Below, one piece after another: positions 19,272 through 28,468 of a DNA stretch of 64,000 bases (its first letter is position 1; each line of letters starts with the position of its first letter). The stretch covers positions 1-64,000 of the forward strand of contig CAZNLR010000006.1 in the NCBI GenBank assembly GCA_964574215.1. Reading direction: 5' to 3'. The position numbers and the translations under genes are program-made. The notes below the pieces were generated by a model that had not been told where the DNA came from, made no database searches, and saw nothing but the letters and a program-made list of their open reading frames with translations. The stretch is from GCA-2725625 sp964574215 (GTDB lineage: Bacteria > Pseudomonadota > Alphaproteobacteria > Rhodospirillales > UBA2165).

Positions 19272-19834
19272 TCACCGGGTTCCATGGCGACAGCCCTGCG
19301 TCCCCAGATAATCACGTAGCTGGCGCCCGACCAAATGGTGGTTCCGACGACCGCAATAAACAGCGAATAGAGAATAATTCCGTCTTCGATGCCAAATCCC
19401 ATCATTCCCAGAACCACCGCCGCGTACACGAACTGGGCCGTGGTATTGATCTTGCTGGACATAAGCGGCTGCATCACCAAATTCTGATAAAGCAACTGAT
19501 ATAGAAAAGCACCGCAAAGAATGAGGGCGTCTCTGAACACGACCATGATAACCAGCCAGGATTCGATATACCCGGCCTGCCCCAAAGTGACGAACACGCC
19601 TACCAGCAGAGCTTTGTCGGCGAGCGGGTCGAGAAAACCGCCCAATTCGGTTTCCAGATTGAATTTCTTGGCGATAAATCCGTCGAGGGCGTCGCTGATA
19701 CCGGCAGCAACGAAGACCCAAAAAGCGGCCAGCATTTCACCGTTCATAATCAGCCACACCATGATCGGCACGCAGATTATACGCGCCAAACTGATCAAAT
19801 TTGGAATATTCAGGCGTACTTCTTCTTTACTCAA
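19268..19834 (-). CDS. CDP-alcohol phosphatidyltransferase (PgsA-like)
   Basis: A 188-residue integral membrane enzyme of phospholipid synthesis. The CDP-alcohol phosphotransferase signature D-x2-D-G-x2-A-x9-G-x3-D-x3-D is seen in SDALDGFIAKKFN followed by GGFLDPLADK (about residues 46-73), with lysine replacing the usual arginine after the alanine. The N-terminal NIPNLISLARIICVP is typical of PgsA (phosphatidylglycerophosphate synthase). It could instead use another alcohol acceptor. The 4-nt overlap with the downstream permease marks an operon. Confidence 0.85.
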   Translation of the reverse strand: MSKEEVRLNIPNLISLARIICVPIMVWLIMNGEMLAAFWVFVAAGISDALDGFIAKKFNLETELGGFLDPLADKALLVGVFVTLGQAGYIESWLVIMVVFRDALILCGAFLYQLLYQNLVMQPLMSSKINTTAQFVYAAVVLGMMGFGIEDGIILYSLFIAVVGTTIWSGASYVIIWGRRAVAMEPGE

Positions 19835-19863
19835 CGACTACCCTTCCCCCGTTGTTAAATTCG

Positions 19864-21093
19864 CTATTTAACCCTCGTTGCCCTTTTTTGAGCCTGCATC
19901 AAGCGTAAAACCCAATTTCCCTCTTCCTCCACCAGGGATATATCAGCCTGAGCCAAGGCCAAGGTCAACTGATTTGGGTCCCCAATATAATGAACGTTAA
20001 GGCGCACCTCGTTGCGCGACAGCAGCACCAGGTCCGCCCGGCTGATAACGGCCACCTTGGCAAGCCGATTTTTTGCTTCCACCCAATCTTTCAAACTGGC
20101 AATGGGCAAAGTGGCCGCCAGCACCGCAACCTGTTCGAATTGCAGGAGATTGTCGGTCTTCCATTGATCCTCGATGCGATGAGCAATATCAGTGGCGCCC
20201 CGCAGCAGCAGGTCGTCGATTCCTTCACCGGATTGCGTAACAATATCGGCGCTAACGGCTCGCTTCTTTTCGCCAAGACCATACCGGTCCACCGTCATTC
20301 GAAGCCCGGGCAGGCCCTTCGCCGTCGACACCAGTGCCCCTTGAGCCACCATGACCGTGGAGACGCCGTAACGTTTGGCAATCGCTTTCAATCGCTGTTC
20401 ATCCCCCTTGACGGCAAGCTCGGCGCCGATCAGGGAAATATCAGTCAAATCACCCTTGGCGAAAACCAAAGGAACCAATCCTTCGAATTTCAAGCGGTCA
20501 CTCCAAGCCGACCGCCATGGGTTCGGTTCATCCCACAAGGAAACCGCCCCTGCTACTTGATAAACCGGCAACATTAAGACCGGCTTGCTGCGGGTTTCCG
20601 CAAATTCGATCTCAAAATCCCTTAAAAGTCCGCGTATTTCGTTAGCTTTAAATCGATAGGTTAAATCGGCTAAATAGCGCACCGCTGAGTTCTTCTCGTT
20701 GGCAACGGCAAAATCCTGGACATATCCGGAAATCTCCTCACCAGTTAATTTTGGTAAACGCTGATGGTCCCGTCTCAGGGTCAAAATTCTGAGAAGCTTG
20801 TTGAACGCTAGTCTTTCTCCTTCAGCCAAGGCCTGCTTACGGGCAATCGAAGCATTTCCTGCCGTTTTGTCGACATGAATATCGACGATGGTGAAGACGC
20901 TGTCGGCTTGGATACGGGTGGATTGGGCCGAGGCGATTCGTGGAATCTGGGTGATCAGCAGAAGCGCAGCTATCAGCGCAACGACGGTATGACGAACGAT
21001 CGCGTTCGGCAGGCTCTCCCGGACAAAGCCAGCCATGCCGCCAATTAGATGTATATCCAGTCGCCACACTGGAGTTTCGTTGTTCACGATCAT
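19864..21093 (-). CDS. DUF2066 domain-containing secreted or membrane-anchored protein
   Basis: A 409-residue protein with a hydrophobic segment at about residues 35-57 (VVALIAALLLITQIPRIASA) that looks like a signal anchor or a signal peptide with a long n-region; a later start would give a shorter leader. The rest is soluble and matches the DUF2066 pattern, e.g. ARKQALAEGERLAFNKLLR and LSRNEVRLNVHYIGDPNQL. The function is unknown. It sits 29 nt upstream of the pgsA-like gene and is divergent from purM, a position I associate with this family in alphaproteobacteria. Confidence 0.8.
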   Translation of the reverse strand: MIVNNETPVWRLDIHLIGGMAGFVRESLPNAIVRHTVVALIAALLLITQIPRIASAQSTRIQADSVFTIVDIHVDKTAGNASIARKQALAEGERLAFNKLLRILTLRRDHQRLPKLTGEEISGYVQDFAVANEKNSAVRYLADLTYRFKANEIRGLLRDFEIEFAETRSKPVLMLPVYQVAGAVSLWDEPNPWRSAWSDRLKFEGLVPLVFAKGDLTDISLIGAELAVKGDEQRLKAIAKRYGVSTVMVAQGALVSTAKGLPGLRMTVDRYGLGEKKRAVSADIVTQSGEGIDDLLLRGATDIAHRIEDQWKTDNLLQFEQVAVLAATLPIASLKDWVEAKNRLAKVAVISRADLVLLSRNEVRLNVHYIGDPNQLTLALAQADISLVEEEGNWVLRLMQAQKRATRVK

Positions 21094-21181
21094 TGCAAAC
21101 CGCCCCGGATCGAGTATGTTCTTGCCGTTTATAATTCTAATTTAGCGGCAAATATGGTCCGGTCAATCGGGGGACAATAGG

Positions 21182-22273
21182 ATTTCAAACGCCAATACAA
21201 ATGATCCTGATAATAAGGGGCTTTCCTATAAGGATGCGGGGGTCGACATAGACGCCGGAGACGCCCTGGTCGAGACCATCAAACCGCTGGCGAAATCAAC
21301 GGATCGGCCCGGTGTGACCGGCGGTTTAGGCGGCTTTGGCGGCCTTTTCGATCTTAAGGCAGCGGGCTTCGACGATCCGGTGTTGATTGCCGCCACCGAC
21401 GGCGTCGGCACCAAGCTGAAAATTGCCCACGTAGCAGAAAGCCACGAGACAGTGGGGATCGATCTGGTCGCCATGTGCGTCAACGATATTGTCGTTCAAG
21501 GAGCCGAACCTCTTTTCTTTCTGGATTATTTCGCCACCGGCAAGCTGGAAAGCCACGTTGCCGCCAATGTGGTCAAAGGTATCGCCGAAGGCTGCCGCCG
21601 AGCGGGTTGCGCCCTGATCGGCGGCGAAACGGCAGAGATGCCGGGCATGTACGCCCCGGGCGACTATGACCTGGCCGGTTTCAGCATCGGTGCCGCCGAG
21701 AGAGGCACACTGTTGCCGCAGCAAAATATCGAGACCCGCGACGTTATCCTGGGATTGGCGTCAAACGGTCTGCATTCCAACGGCTTTTCTTTGGTTCGGC
21801 ACGTCGTCGACCGGCAAGGCTTCGATTTGAATTCGCGGGCACCGTTCGACCCGGAACGAACTTTGGGTCATGCTTTGCTCGACCCTACCCGCATTTATGT
21901 TAAAAGCTGCCTGGCGGCGATCAGGCGCGGCGGCGTCAAAGCACTGGCCCATATCACCGGCGGCGGCCTGATCGAAAACGTCCCGCGGATTTTACCGGCT
22001 GGTTTGGGCGCCGATATCTACGCCAGGTCGTGGGACTTGCCCCCTGTATTCACTTGGCTTTCGAAAACCGGCGGTGTGGCGGCATCGGAAATGGCCCGCA
22101 CCTTCAACTGCGGTATCGGTATGGTGGTGGTTGCCTCGCCGGACGACGCCGCGAATGTTGCCGACGTCCTGCGGGAACATGGCGAAACGGTAACCCCCAT
22201 TGGCGAAGTGGTCAGCCGCGAAGAAGACGAAACGCCGGTCAATATCGTCGGCGCGGTAGAGGCCTGGCGCTGA
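21182..22273 (+). CDS. purM: phosphoribosylformylglycinamidine cyclo-ligase with probable ATT start
   Basis: AIR synthetase, the fifth step of de novo purine synthesis. The N-terminal block YKDAGVDIDAGDALVE is present but has no ATG, GTG or TTG in frame after the stop at 21143. The first GTG (21314) would delete this conserved region. ATT at 21182 lies 8 nt after GGGGGA and begins ISNANTND, matching a usual MS... start, so translation probably initiates there and gives 363 residues, normal length. Other landmarks are ATDGVGTKLKIA, GGETAEMPGMY and THITGGG-type AHITGGGLIENVPR. Its TGA overlaps the purN ATG. Confidence 0.9.
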   Translation: MSNANTNDPDNKGLSYKDAGVDIDAGDALVETIKPLAKSTDRPGVTGGLGGFGGLFDLKAAGFDDPVLIAATDGVGTKLKIAHVAESHETVGIDLVAMCVNDIVVQGAEPLFFLDYFATGKLESHVAANVVKGIAEGCRRAGCALIGGETAEMPGMYAPGDYDLAGFSIGAAERGTLLPQQNIETRDVILGLASNGLHSNGFSLVRHVVDRQGFDLNSRAPFDPERTLGHALLDPTRIYVKSCLAAIRRGGVKALAHITGGGLIENVPRILPAGLGADIYARSWDLPPVFTWLSKTGGVAASEMARTFNCGIGMVVVASPDDAANVADVLREHGETVTPIGEVVSREEDETPVNIVGAVEAWR

Positions 22274-22914
22274 TGAAGGTCGGCGTTTTGATTTCGGGCC
22301 GGGGCAGCAACCTGCAGTCCCTCATCGACGCCCAGCAGGCGGGCGGTTTTCCGGCCCAGATCGTCACCGTCATTTCAAATGTTCCGGACGTCTTAGGCCT
22401 GGAACGCGCCGCCCAGGCAGGAATCGCCACCCAGGTGATCGACCACAAAGACTACACCGACCGGGAATCTTTTGAGGACGCCCTTCACCTGGCTCTGGTT
22501 GCCGCAGACATAGAACTCATTTGCCTGGCCGGGTTCATGCGGATATTAACCGATAGCTTTGTTGGCAAATGGCGGGATCACCTGATCAATATCCATCCAT
22601 CTCTTTTGCCCTCATTCAAAGGTCTGCATACCCATGAAAGGGCGTTGGAGGAAGGGGTGCGGTTTTCCGGCTGCACCATCCATTTCGTTCGCCCGGCGAT
22701 GGATGACGGGCCGATCATCATCCAGGCGGCCGTTCCCATTCTCGACGGCGATACGCCGGATACGCTGGCGGCGCGGGTCCTGGAGCAGGAGCACCTGATT
22801 TACCCGCAAGCCGTCCGAATGATTGCCGAGGGCCGGGTTGAAGTAATTGGAAAAAGGGTCAAAATAAATGACGCCGGCCAACCGGCCGGCGCCATCATAA
22901 ATCCGTCTATATAA
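22273..22914 (+). CDS. purN: phosphoribosylglycinamide formyltransferase
   Basis: A 213-residue GAR transformylase of purine synthesis. It shows the N-terminal VLISGRGSNLQSLIDA, the active-site block NIHPSLLPSFKG with its catalytic histidine, and DDGPIIIQAAVPI with the catalytic aspartate. The start ATG overlaps the purM stop (ATGA), so the two are translationally coupled. A longer frame upstream is a shadow of purM. A perfect GC-rich hairpin lies at the 3' end of the coding region, and ndk is convergent. Confidence 0.95.
   Translation: MKVGVLISGRGSNLQSLIDAQQAGGFPAQIVTVISNVPDVLGLERAAQAGIATQVIDHKDYTDRESFEDALHLALVAADIELICLAGFMRILTDSFVGKWRDHLINIHPSLLPSFKGLHTHERALEEGVRFSGCTIHFVRPAMDDGPIIIQAAVPILDGDTPDTLAARVLEQEHLIYPQAVRMIAEGRVEVIGKRVKINDAGQPAGAIINPSI
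22872..22891. other. perfect GC-rich hairpin at the 3' end of purN
   Basis: Eight-base arms CGCCGGCC and GGCCGGCG enclose AACC. It lies inside the last codons of purN, 30 nt before the convergent ndk stop. There is no T-run, so it is not a classical terminator, but it may stabilise or attenuate the converging transcripts. Confidence 0.35.
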
Positions 22915-22920
22915 AACTAT

Positions 22921-23343
22921 TTAGCCCGCGATCTCGATCTGAGCGAAGAAATAGGATATTTCCCAAGCCGCCGTGTCCGGTGCGTCGGAACCGTGCACCG
23001 AGTTCGCCTCGATACTTTCGGCAAAATCCTTGCGGATCGTGCCTTCATCGGCGTTGGCTGGATTGGTTGCCCCCATGACTTCCCGGTTTTTGGCGATAGC
23101 GTCCTCGCCCTCTAGGACTTGGGCGACAACCGGACCGGATATCATGAAGTTGCAGAGATCGTCGAAAAAAGCCCGTTCATTGTGGACGGCGTAAAATCCT
23201 TGGGCTTGTTCGAGGGTTAATTGAATGCGCTTTTGCGCGACGATATGAAGTCCCGCATCTTCGAAACGGGCGTTAATTTGTCCGGTCAAATTGCGGCGGG
23301 TCGCATCGGGTTTGATTATGGATAAAGTCCGTTCGATGGCCAT
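22921..23343 (-). CDS. ndk: nucleoside diphosphate kinase
   Basis: A 140-residue enzyme that transfers the gamma phosphate of ATP to other nucleoside diphosphates. It starts with the family sequence MAIERTLSIIKPDATRRNL and holds the active-site histidine in NSVHGSDAPD near residue 117. MGATNPANADEGTIRKDFA is also diagnostic. The length is exactly as expected. It is convergent with purN and divergent from the ABC-F gene. Confidence 0.97.
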   Translation of the reverse strand: MAIERTLSIIKPDATRRNLTGQINARFEDAGLHIVAQKRIQLTLEQAQGFYAVHNERAFFDDLCNFMISGPVVAQVLEGEDAIAKNREVMGATNPANADEGTIRKDFAESIEANSVHGSDAPDTAAWEISYFFAQIEIAG

Positions 23344-23557
23344 GGCCTCGAACCTCGTCTGTTATTTAAGGGATCGTTCTTGTTTTCGGCGCGAACCGAA
23401 TTTCATCCGGGCAAATCCCGGAAAACCGCCGCCTTATATACGGATCACCGGAAACTGGCAACCTATTCTTTGCCGATTTTAATGATTGAAAATTGCGCTT
23501 TCTCTCGGCTCGCCCATACCTTTCCCAATCCCAAGGGCCATGCTATCACCGGCCACC

Positions 23558-25465
23558 ATGCTTCACATAAACGACATTACCTTCCGGATCGGCGCACGTA
23601 TCCTGTTCGAACAGGCGACGGTGGCCATTTCCGACGGGCAAAAAATCGGTTTGGTGGGCCGCAACGGATCCGGCAAGACGACCTTGTTCCGATTGATTCT
23701 CGGCGAACTTTCACCGGATGCCGGCGCTATTTCCGTTTCACGGCGGGCCAAGCTGGGCACCGTCGCCCAGGAAGCGCCCAGTGGTCCGCAGTCACTCGTC
23801 GAAACCGTTTTGGCGGCCGACCAGGAACGCAGCGATTTGCTGGCCGAGGCCGAAACCGCCACCGATCCCCATCGTATTGCCGACATACATACAAGGCTGG
23901 CCGATATCAGGGCGGAAAGCGCGCCATCCCGGGCCGCCGCCATATTGGCCGGTCTCGGTTTCGATGATGAAGCCCAGCAAAGGCCTTGCAGCGATTTCTC
24001 CGGCGGCTGGCGCATGCGGGTCGCCCTGGCGGCGACGTTGTTCTCCGAACCGGACATCCTGCTCCTCGATGAGCCGACCAACCACCTTGATCTCGAGGCC
24101 GTTCTATGGCTGGAAAACTTTCTCGGCAAATGGTCCGGTACGCTGATTATCATCAGTCACGAGCGGACCCTTCTGAACCGGGCGGTCGATGAAATCGTTC
24201 ATCTGGAGAAGGGCAAACTGAACCGGTATAGCGGCGGCTACGACCGCTTCGAAAGAACCCGCCGGGAAAGGCTGGAGTTGCAGGCCAAGATGCAGACCCG
24301 GCAAAAAGCGGAACGGCGGCGCATCCAGGCCTTTGTCGACCGGTTTCGATATAAAGCGACCAAGGCGCGCCAGGCGCAAAGCCGGTTGAAGATGCTGGAA
24401 AAAATGGAGCCCATCGCCAGCGTGGTCGAGGAGAAAACCATTTCCTTCGAATTCCCCAATCCGCCGCCCCTGTCGCCGCCCTTGGTGGCACTAAAAGAAT
24501 GTGCTGTCGGTTACGAACCCGGCGTTCACGTATTGAAGGACTTGGACCTGCGGATCGATATGGACGACCGCATCGCGCTGATCGGCGCCAACGGCAACGG
24601 CAAGTCCACCATGATCAAACTGCTGGCCGACCGGCTGAAACCGGAGATCGGCAAACTGGTTAAGTCGAAGAAACTGGAAATCGGATATTTTGCTCAGCAC
24701 CAGACGGACGAACTCACGCCTGGGCAATCGCCCTTCGACCACTTAAACGCCCTTCTCCCTATGGAACCGGAGACCCGTCTGCGGGCCCATCTGGGACGAT
24801 TTGGGTTTTCCCAGGAAAAGGCCAATACCAAAGTCGCCAATCTGTCAGGCGGGGAGAAAGCGCGGCTGCTATTCGCCCTGATGAGCCTTGGCAACCCTCA
24901 CATCATGCTGCTGGATGAGCCGACCAACCATCTCGACGTGGACGCCCGCGAAGCTCTGGTGGAGGCGCTCAACGCATATGAAGGCGCCGTTATCCTGGTC
25001 AGTCACGATCCGCATTTGATCAATCTGGTGGCCGACCGTTTGTGGTTGGTGGAGGGCGGCACGTGTCAGGTCTTCGAGGGCGATCTCGGCGACTACGAGC
25101 GCCGGCTGCTGGCTGAACGAAAAACCAAAAAGCCGAACGGTATCGGTAATGAGCAGTCAGCGCCGGGCAAATCCGAGAATAAGAAGGATCAGCGGCGCGC
25201 ACGGGCCGAGGAACGGGCCAGGACGGCGCATTTGCGTAAACAGGTCAAAGAATCTGAAAAGCTGATGGAAAGATTGTCTGCGAAGATCAAAAAGGCGGAA
25301 AAGAAGTTGTCCGACCCCGAGACTTACAGCGGTCCCGCCGAGACCATTGCCGGAACGCAAAAGGAGCTCGGCCGCTTCAAGCAGGACCTCGCCCAGGCAG
25401 AAGCTTCATGGCTCGAAGCCCATGACGCTTTGGAATCAATAGATAATCGACAAGGAGACGCTTGA
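23558..25465 (+). CDS. ABC-F family ATP-binding protein (Uup/YheS-like)
   Basis: A 635-residue soluble protein with two ABC ATPase domains and no membrane domain. Domain 1: Walker A GRNGSGKTTLF, signature FSGGWRMRVALA, Walker B LLLDEPTNHLDLEA. Domain 2: GANGNGKSTMIK, LSGGEKARLLFA, MLLDEPTNHLDVDA. The inter-domain linker is rich in Arg/Lys (RKAERRR-like region), and the C-terminal 110 residues are a charged coiled coil, as in Uup and YheS. ABC-F proteins act on the ribosome or translation. The frame is open from 23486, but ATG 23558 gives the usual MLHINDITFRIG start. Confidence 0.92.
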   Translation: MLHINDITFRIGARILFEQATVAISDGQKIGLVGRNGSGKTTLFRLILGELSPDAGAISVSRRAKLGTVAQEAPSGPQSLVETVLAADQERSDLLAEAETATDPHRIADIHTRLADIRAESAPSRAAAILAGLGFDDEAQQRPCSDFSGGWRMRVALAATLFSEPDILLLDEPTNHLDLEAVLWLENFLGKWSGTLIIISHERTLLNRAVDEIVHLEKGKLNRYSGGYDRFERTRRERLELQAKMQTRQKAERRRIQAFVDRFRYKATKARQAQSRLKMLEKMEPIASVVEEKTISFEFPNPPPLSPPLVALKECAVGYEPGVHVLKDLDLRIDMDDRIALIGANGNGKSTMIKLLADRLKPEIGKLVKSKKLEIGYFAQHQTDELTPGQSPFDHLNALLPMEPETRLRAHLGRFGFSQEKANTKVANLSGGEKARLLFALMSLGNPHIMLLDEPTNHLDVDAREALVEALNAYEGAVILVSHDPHLINLVADRLWLVEGGTCQVFEGDLGDYERRLLAERKTKKPNGIGNEQSAPGKSENKKDQRRARAEERARTAHLRKQVKESEKLMERLSAKIKKAEKKLSDPETYSGPAETIAGTQKELGRFKQDLAQAEASWLEAHDALESIDNRQGDA

Positions 25466-25527
25466 TTCCCAAACCCCTCCCCGCTAGGTTAATTTAATTA
25501 TAATTTGCAACTTTACGGGGACTACAG

Positions 25528-26637
25528 ATGTCGAATAAACCTCCTTTCAGAGCAGACCATGTGGGCAGCCTTTTGCGGCCGGAAGACCTGATTCAATCGG
25601 CCCGGGATTTCAAAGGCGGCATGATCGACATCAACACGTTCACCGAACATCAGGACAAAGCCATCGATACCGCCATCGAACTGCAGGAAAGTCTGGGGCT
25701 AAAAGCCGTCACCGACGGTGAATTCCGCCGCCGCGGCTGGTCCGCCGGTTTCATTGACGCGGTGGAAGGTTACGATTTGCGCCACGGTAACCTGACATTC
25801 AAAAACGAAGATGGCGTGGTAGGCGCCGATCTGTCGCCCTACGCCAAACAGAAGTTGCGCCGCACCAAAGCCGTTGTCGCCGACGATTTCCGCTATATTA
25901 AAGATCATGTAAAAGAGACCCCGAAGATCACCATCCCCTCACCGCCGGTCATGCATTACTTCTTGGGGCCGGACACCATCGAGGGCGGCCCCTATGATGA
26001 GGTCGAGGATTATTTCGCCGATCTGATAAATATCTACCGGGACGAAGTGGAGGCTTTGGCCGGGCTCGGCTGCACCTATCTGCAATTGGACGATACGGCC
26101 ATGCCCTGTAACTGTGACGAAACGGCGCGCAAATTTGTCGTCGACAGGGGCGAAAACCCTGAACAATTGACCAAACGTTACGCCGATCTCATCAATGCGG
26201 CCATTTCCGACCGACCCGACAACATGACCGTGACCATGCATCTCTGCCGGGGCAACATGAAGGGAAATTGGATGGCTTCCGGCGGCTATGAGCCGATCGC
26301 CGAAGTGCTGTTCAACGAAATTAATGTGGATGCCTTTTTCCTTGAATATGACACAGACCGGGCGGGTGATTTCCAGCCTCTCCGCCATCTGCCTAAAGAC
26401 AAAAAGGTCGTCCTAGGCCTGATGAGCACCAAGACAGCCGTATTGGAGGAAGTGGATGACCTCAGACGCCGCGTCGACGAGGCGGCCGAATATGCTTCTC
26501 ACGATCAGCTTTGCCTTTCACCCCAATGCGGATTCTCCAGTGCGCCCGGCAGCGGTCAGGTGGTCACCCAGGACGACCAGAAGAGAAAAATCGCCCGGCT
26601 GGTGGAATCCGCCGACGCCATTTGGGACGATGCCTAG
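25528..26637 (+). CDS. MetE-like cobalamin-independent methyltransferase, C-terminal domain type
   Basis: A 369-residue protein of the C-terminal MetE barrel family. It begins with RADHVGSLLRPEDL, a hallmark of the stand-alone members. Zinc ligands equivalent to MetE are visible: H-x-C in TMHLCRGN, Glu in FFLEYDTD and Cys in LSPQCGFSS. It lacks the N-terminal MetE half. Such proteins may transfer methyl groups to thiols other than homocysteine or act in degradation of methylated or sulfur compounds; the substrate is unknown. It starts the accessory region and precedes a DapA-family gene by about 75 nt. Confidence 0.85.
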   Translation: MSNKPPFRADHVGSLLRPEDLIQSARDFKGGMIDINTFTEHQDKAIDTAIELQESLGLKAVTDGEFRRRGWSAGFIDAVEGYDLRHGNLTFKNEDGVVGADLSPYAKQKLRRTKAVVADDFRYIKDHVKETPKITIPSPPVMHYFLGPDTIEGGPYDEVEDYFADLINIYRDEVEALAGLGCTYLQLDDTAMPCNCDETARKFVVDRGENPEQLTKRYADLINAAISDRPDNMTVTMHLCRGNMKGNWMASGGYEPIAEVLFNEINVDAFFLEYDTDRAGDFQPLRHLPKDKKVVLGLMSTKTAVLEEVDDLRRRVDEAAEYASHDQLCLSPQCGFSSAPGSGQVVTQDDQKRKIARLVESADAIWDDA

Positions 26638-26711
26638 ACATTCATTGATTGAATAACCGGAAGTCGTTAAGAGTTGTTACTCTTATTCATTCCCCACTGG
26701 AGACCGAAACC

Positions 26712-27644
26712 ATGAATGATGCCGGAACGCGTGATGATCGGCTTTCCGGCGTCCTGTCACCCGTGGTAACGCCCTTTAATGATGATTTGTCGCCCGATGC
26801 GGACCGGTTGATCCGTCATTGCAAGTGGCTGCTCTCCCAGAACGTCGGACTGGCTGTGTTCGGAACCAACAGCGAGGCCAACTCCCTCTCTGTGGATGAA
26901 AAGATCGAGTTATTGGACCGGCTGGTGGAAGCCGGCATCGACCCCGGCCGAATGATGCCCGGCACCGGCTGCTGCGCCCTGTCCGATAGCGTCAAACTCT
27001 CACAAAAAGCAGTTGAACTGGGCTGTGGCGGCACTCTGATGCTGCCGCCGTTTTATTACAAAGGCGTCAGCGATGACGGTCTTTATGACAGTTATGCCCG
27101 GATCATCGATAAAGTGGGCGATGGGCGGTTGAAAATTTACCTCTACCACATTCCCCAGATGTCGAACGTGCCGATCACCCTTGAACTGATCGAGCGTTTG
27201 GTTGCAAACTTTCCCGATACCATTGCGGGCATCAAAGACAGTTCAGGCAATTGGGACAACACCAAAGCCATGCTGGACCGGCAATGGGACGATTTCCGGG
27301 TCTTCGCCGGGTCGGAAAGTTTTTTGCTGGCCAACATGCGAAATGGCGGTGCCGGCTGCATCTCGGCGACGGCCAACGTCAACCCGGCGGCCATTTACGG
27401 CCTTTTCGACGAGTGGCAAGGAGAGCATGCCGACATCAAACAGAAAAATTTGGATGAGGTACGCGACACGTTTCACCGCTATCCCATGATCCCGGCCCTC
27501 AAAGCGGCGGTCGCACACTATGGCGCAGATCCCGCTTGGGCCACAGTCCGACCGCCCCTGGTCGCCTTGACCGAAGAACAGAAAACTTCGCTGGCGGCAG
27601 AGCTCAAAGATATTGGCTTCGTCATGCCGGGTCTGAAGAACTGA
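26712..27644 (+). CDS. DapA-family aldolase/lyase
   Basis: A 310-residue member of the dihydrodipicolinate synthase / N-acetylneuraminate lyase superfamily of Schiff-base aldolases. The active-site lysine is in AGIKDSSGNW and the conserved tyrosine in IYLYHIPQ. The pyruvate carboxylate-binding motif is the variant GTNSEANSL. The variation and the context argue against a housekeeping DapA and for a catabolic aldolase. ATG 26712 is preferred over the upstream in-frame ATG 26649 because family members start near MNDAGT...LSGVLSPVVTPF. Confidence 0.85.
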   Translation: MNDAGTRDDRLSGVLSPVVTPFNDDLSPDADRLIRHCKWLLSQNVGLAVFGTNSEANSLSVDEKIELLDRLVEAGIDPGRMMPGTGCCALSDSVKLSQKAVELGCGGTLMLPPFYYKGVSDDGLYDSYARIIDKVGDGRLKIYLYHIPQMSNVPITLELIERLVANFPDTIAGIKDSSGNWDNTKAMLDRQWDDFRVFAGSESFLLANMRNGGAGCISATANVNPAAIYGLFDEWQGEHADIKQKNLDEVRDTFHRYPMIPALKAAVAHYGADPAWATVRPPLVALTEEQKTSLAAELKDIGFVMPGLKN

Positions 27645-27671
27645 TAACCACCCAACCGGAAAAGAAAATTT

Positions 27672-28160
27672 ATGCCAAATAAAGCCATTTCATATGACAA
27701 AACGTCCACCGAACCTTTTTGCTTTCACTACAAATTCCGGTTTTCCCATGCCGACCCGTTTGGCTATGTGTTCTACCCCCGTTATTTCGAATGCTTTCAT
27801 GCCGCCACCGAGGAATGGTTTACCCATGGGCTGGGTCTGATATTTGCCGATTTGGTGATCGAACAACGGGTGGGCCAACCGACGGTCCATTTGGAATGCC
27901 AGTTCATCAAACCTTGCCGGTTAGGCGACGAACTGGAAATCGCCGTTATCTTGGAAAAGCTGGGCAACACCTCTCTGACGCTCCGCTATATCGGTATGGT
28001 GGACGGCGATATCAGGGTCCGCGCCTCCGCTGTCCAGGTCTGGATCGACGCCAATACCGGCAAACCGACCCCCTTCGACCCTCTCCTCCGGGAGCGCCTG
28101 GAAGACTACCACACCCGCATCATCGCCCCCGACGACGGAATGCCGGAACGGCGGGGATAG
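27672..28160 (+). CDS. 4HBT-family acyl-CoA thioesterase
   Basis: A 162-residue hot-dog-fold thioesterase. The signature FRFSHADPFGYVFYPRYFECFH contains the catalytic aspartate used by 4-hydroxybenzoyl-CoA thioesterase-type enzymes (shown here as HADPFGYVFYPRYF). It hydrolyses a CoA thioester of unknown identity. It starts 28 nt after the DapA-like gene, so the two are probably cotranscribed. Its presence suggests that the pathway encoded here passes through a CoA ester. Confidence 0.85.
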   Translation: MPNKAISYDKTSTEPFCFHYKFRFSHADPFGYVFYPRYFECFHAATEEWFTHGLGLIFADLVIEQRVGQPTVHLECQFIKPCRLGDELEIAVILEKLGNTSLTLRYIGMVDGDIRVRASAVQVWIDANTGKPTPFDPLLRERLEDYHTRIIAPDDGMPERRG

Positions 28161-28237
28161 CTTCGGCCAGGAGCCGTCATTGAAATTCGGGATATTGGAG
28201 ACATGTACTTGTTACGTGTCCCCTAGGTATTAAACAC

Positions 28238-28335
28238 CTCCATGTCATACGCGGACTTGATCCGCGTATCCACAAAGCATTGCCGTTAGTAAAATGGATG
28301 CGCGGGTCAAGCCCGCGTATGACGGACTGATGGAG
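28238..28335. repeat. 98-bp palindromic intergenic repeat (MITE-like)
   Basis: The ends CTCCAT and ATGGAG are inverted, and the inner arms GTCATACGCGG and CGCGTATGAC pair across the element. Each half is itself a hairpin: ACGCGGACTTGATCCGCGT and GCGCGGGTCAAGCCCGCG. This resembles the dispersed palindromic repeats common between alphaproteobacterial genes. It fills much of the 308-base space between the thioesterase and IclR genes; the rest of that space holds an AT-rich promoter-like stretch and a candidate IclR site. Confidence 0.7.
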
Positions 28336-28412
28336 CATACCTAAGATAGTTGTTGCGATATACGATACTTTTTATGAATATTAGATATTTTCCCAGTATA
28401 CTAGTCAATAAT

Positions 28413-28428
28413 GTTCCGTATAATGAAC
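28413..28428. promoter_or_regulatory. candidate IclR operator
   Basis: GTTCCGTATAATGAAC has GTTC/GAAC arms eight bases apart, a form seen in binding sites of IclR-type regulators. It lies 41 nt upstream of the IclR start, inside an AT-rich stretch that may hold the promoter. The function is inferred from position and shape. Confidence 0.4.
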
Positions 28429-28468
28429 CTGTTTGAATGATTGCAAGTTTAACAGGAGCAAAACCGCG

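Noticed and set aside
21314..22273. purM starting at GTG 21314
   Set aside because: It would remove about 44 conserved residues, including YKDAGVDIDAG, that are encoded in the same frame just upstream.
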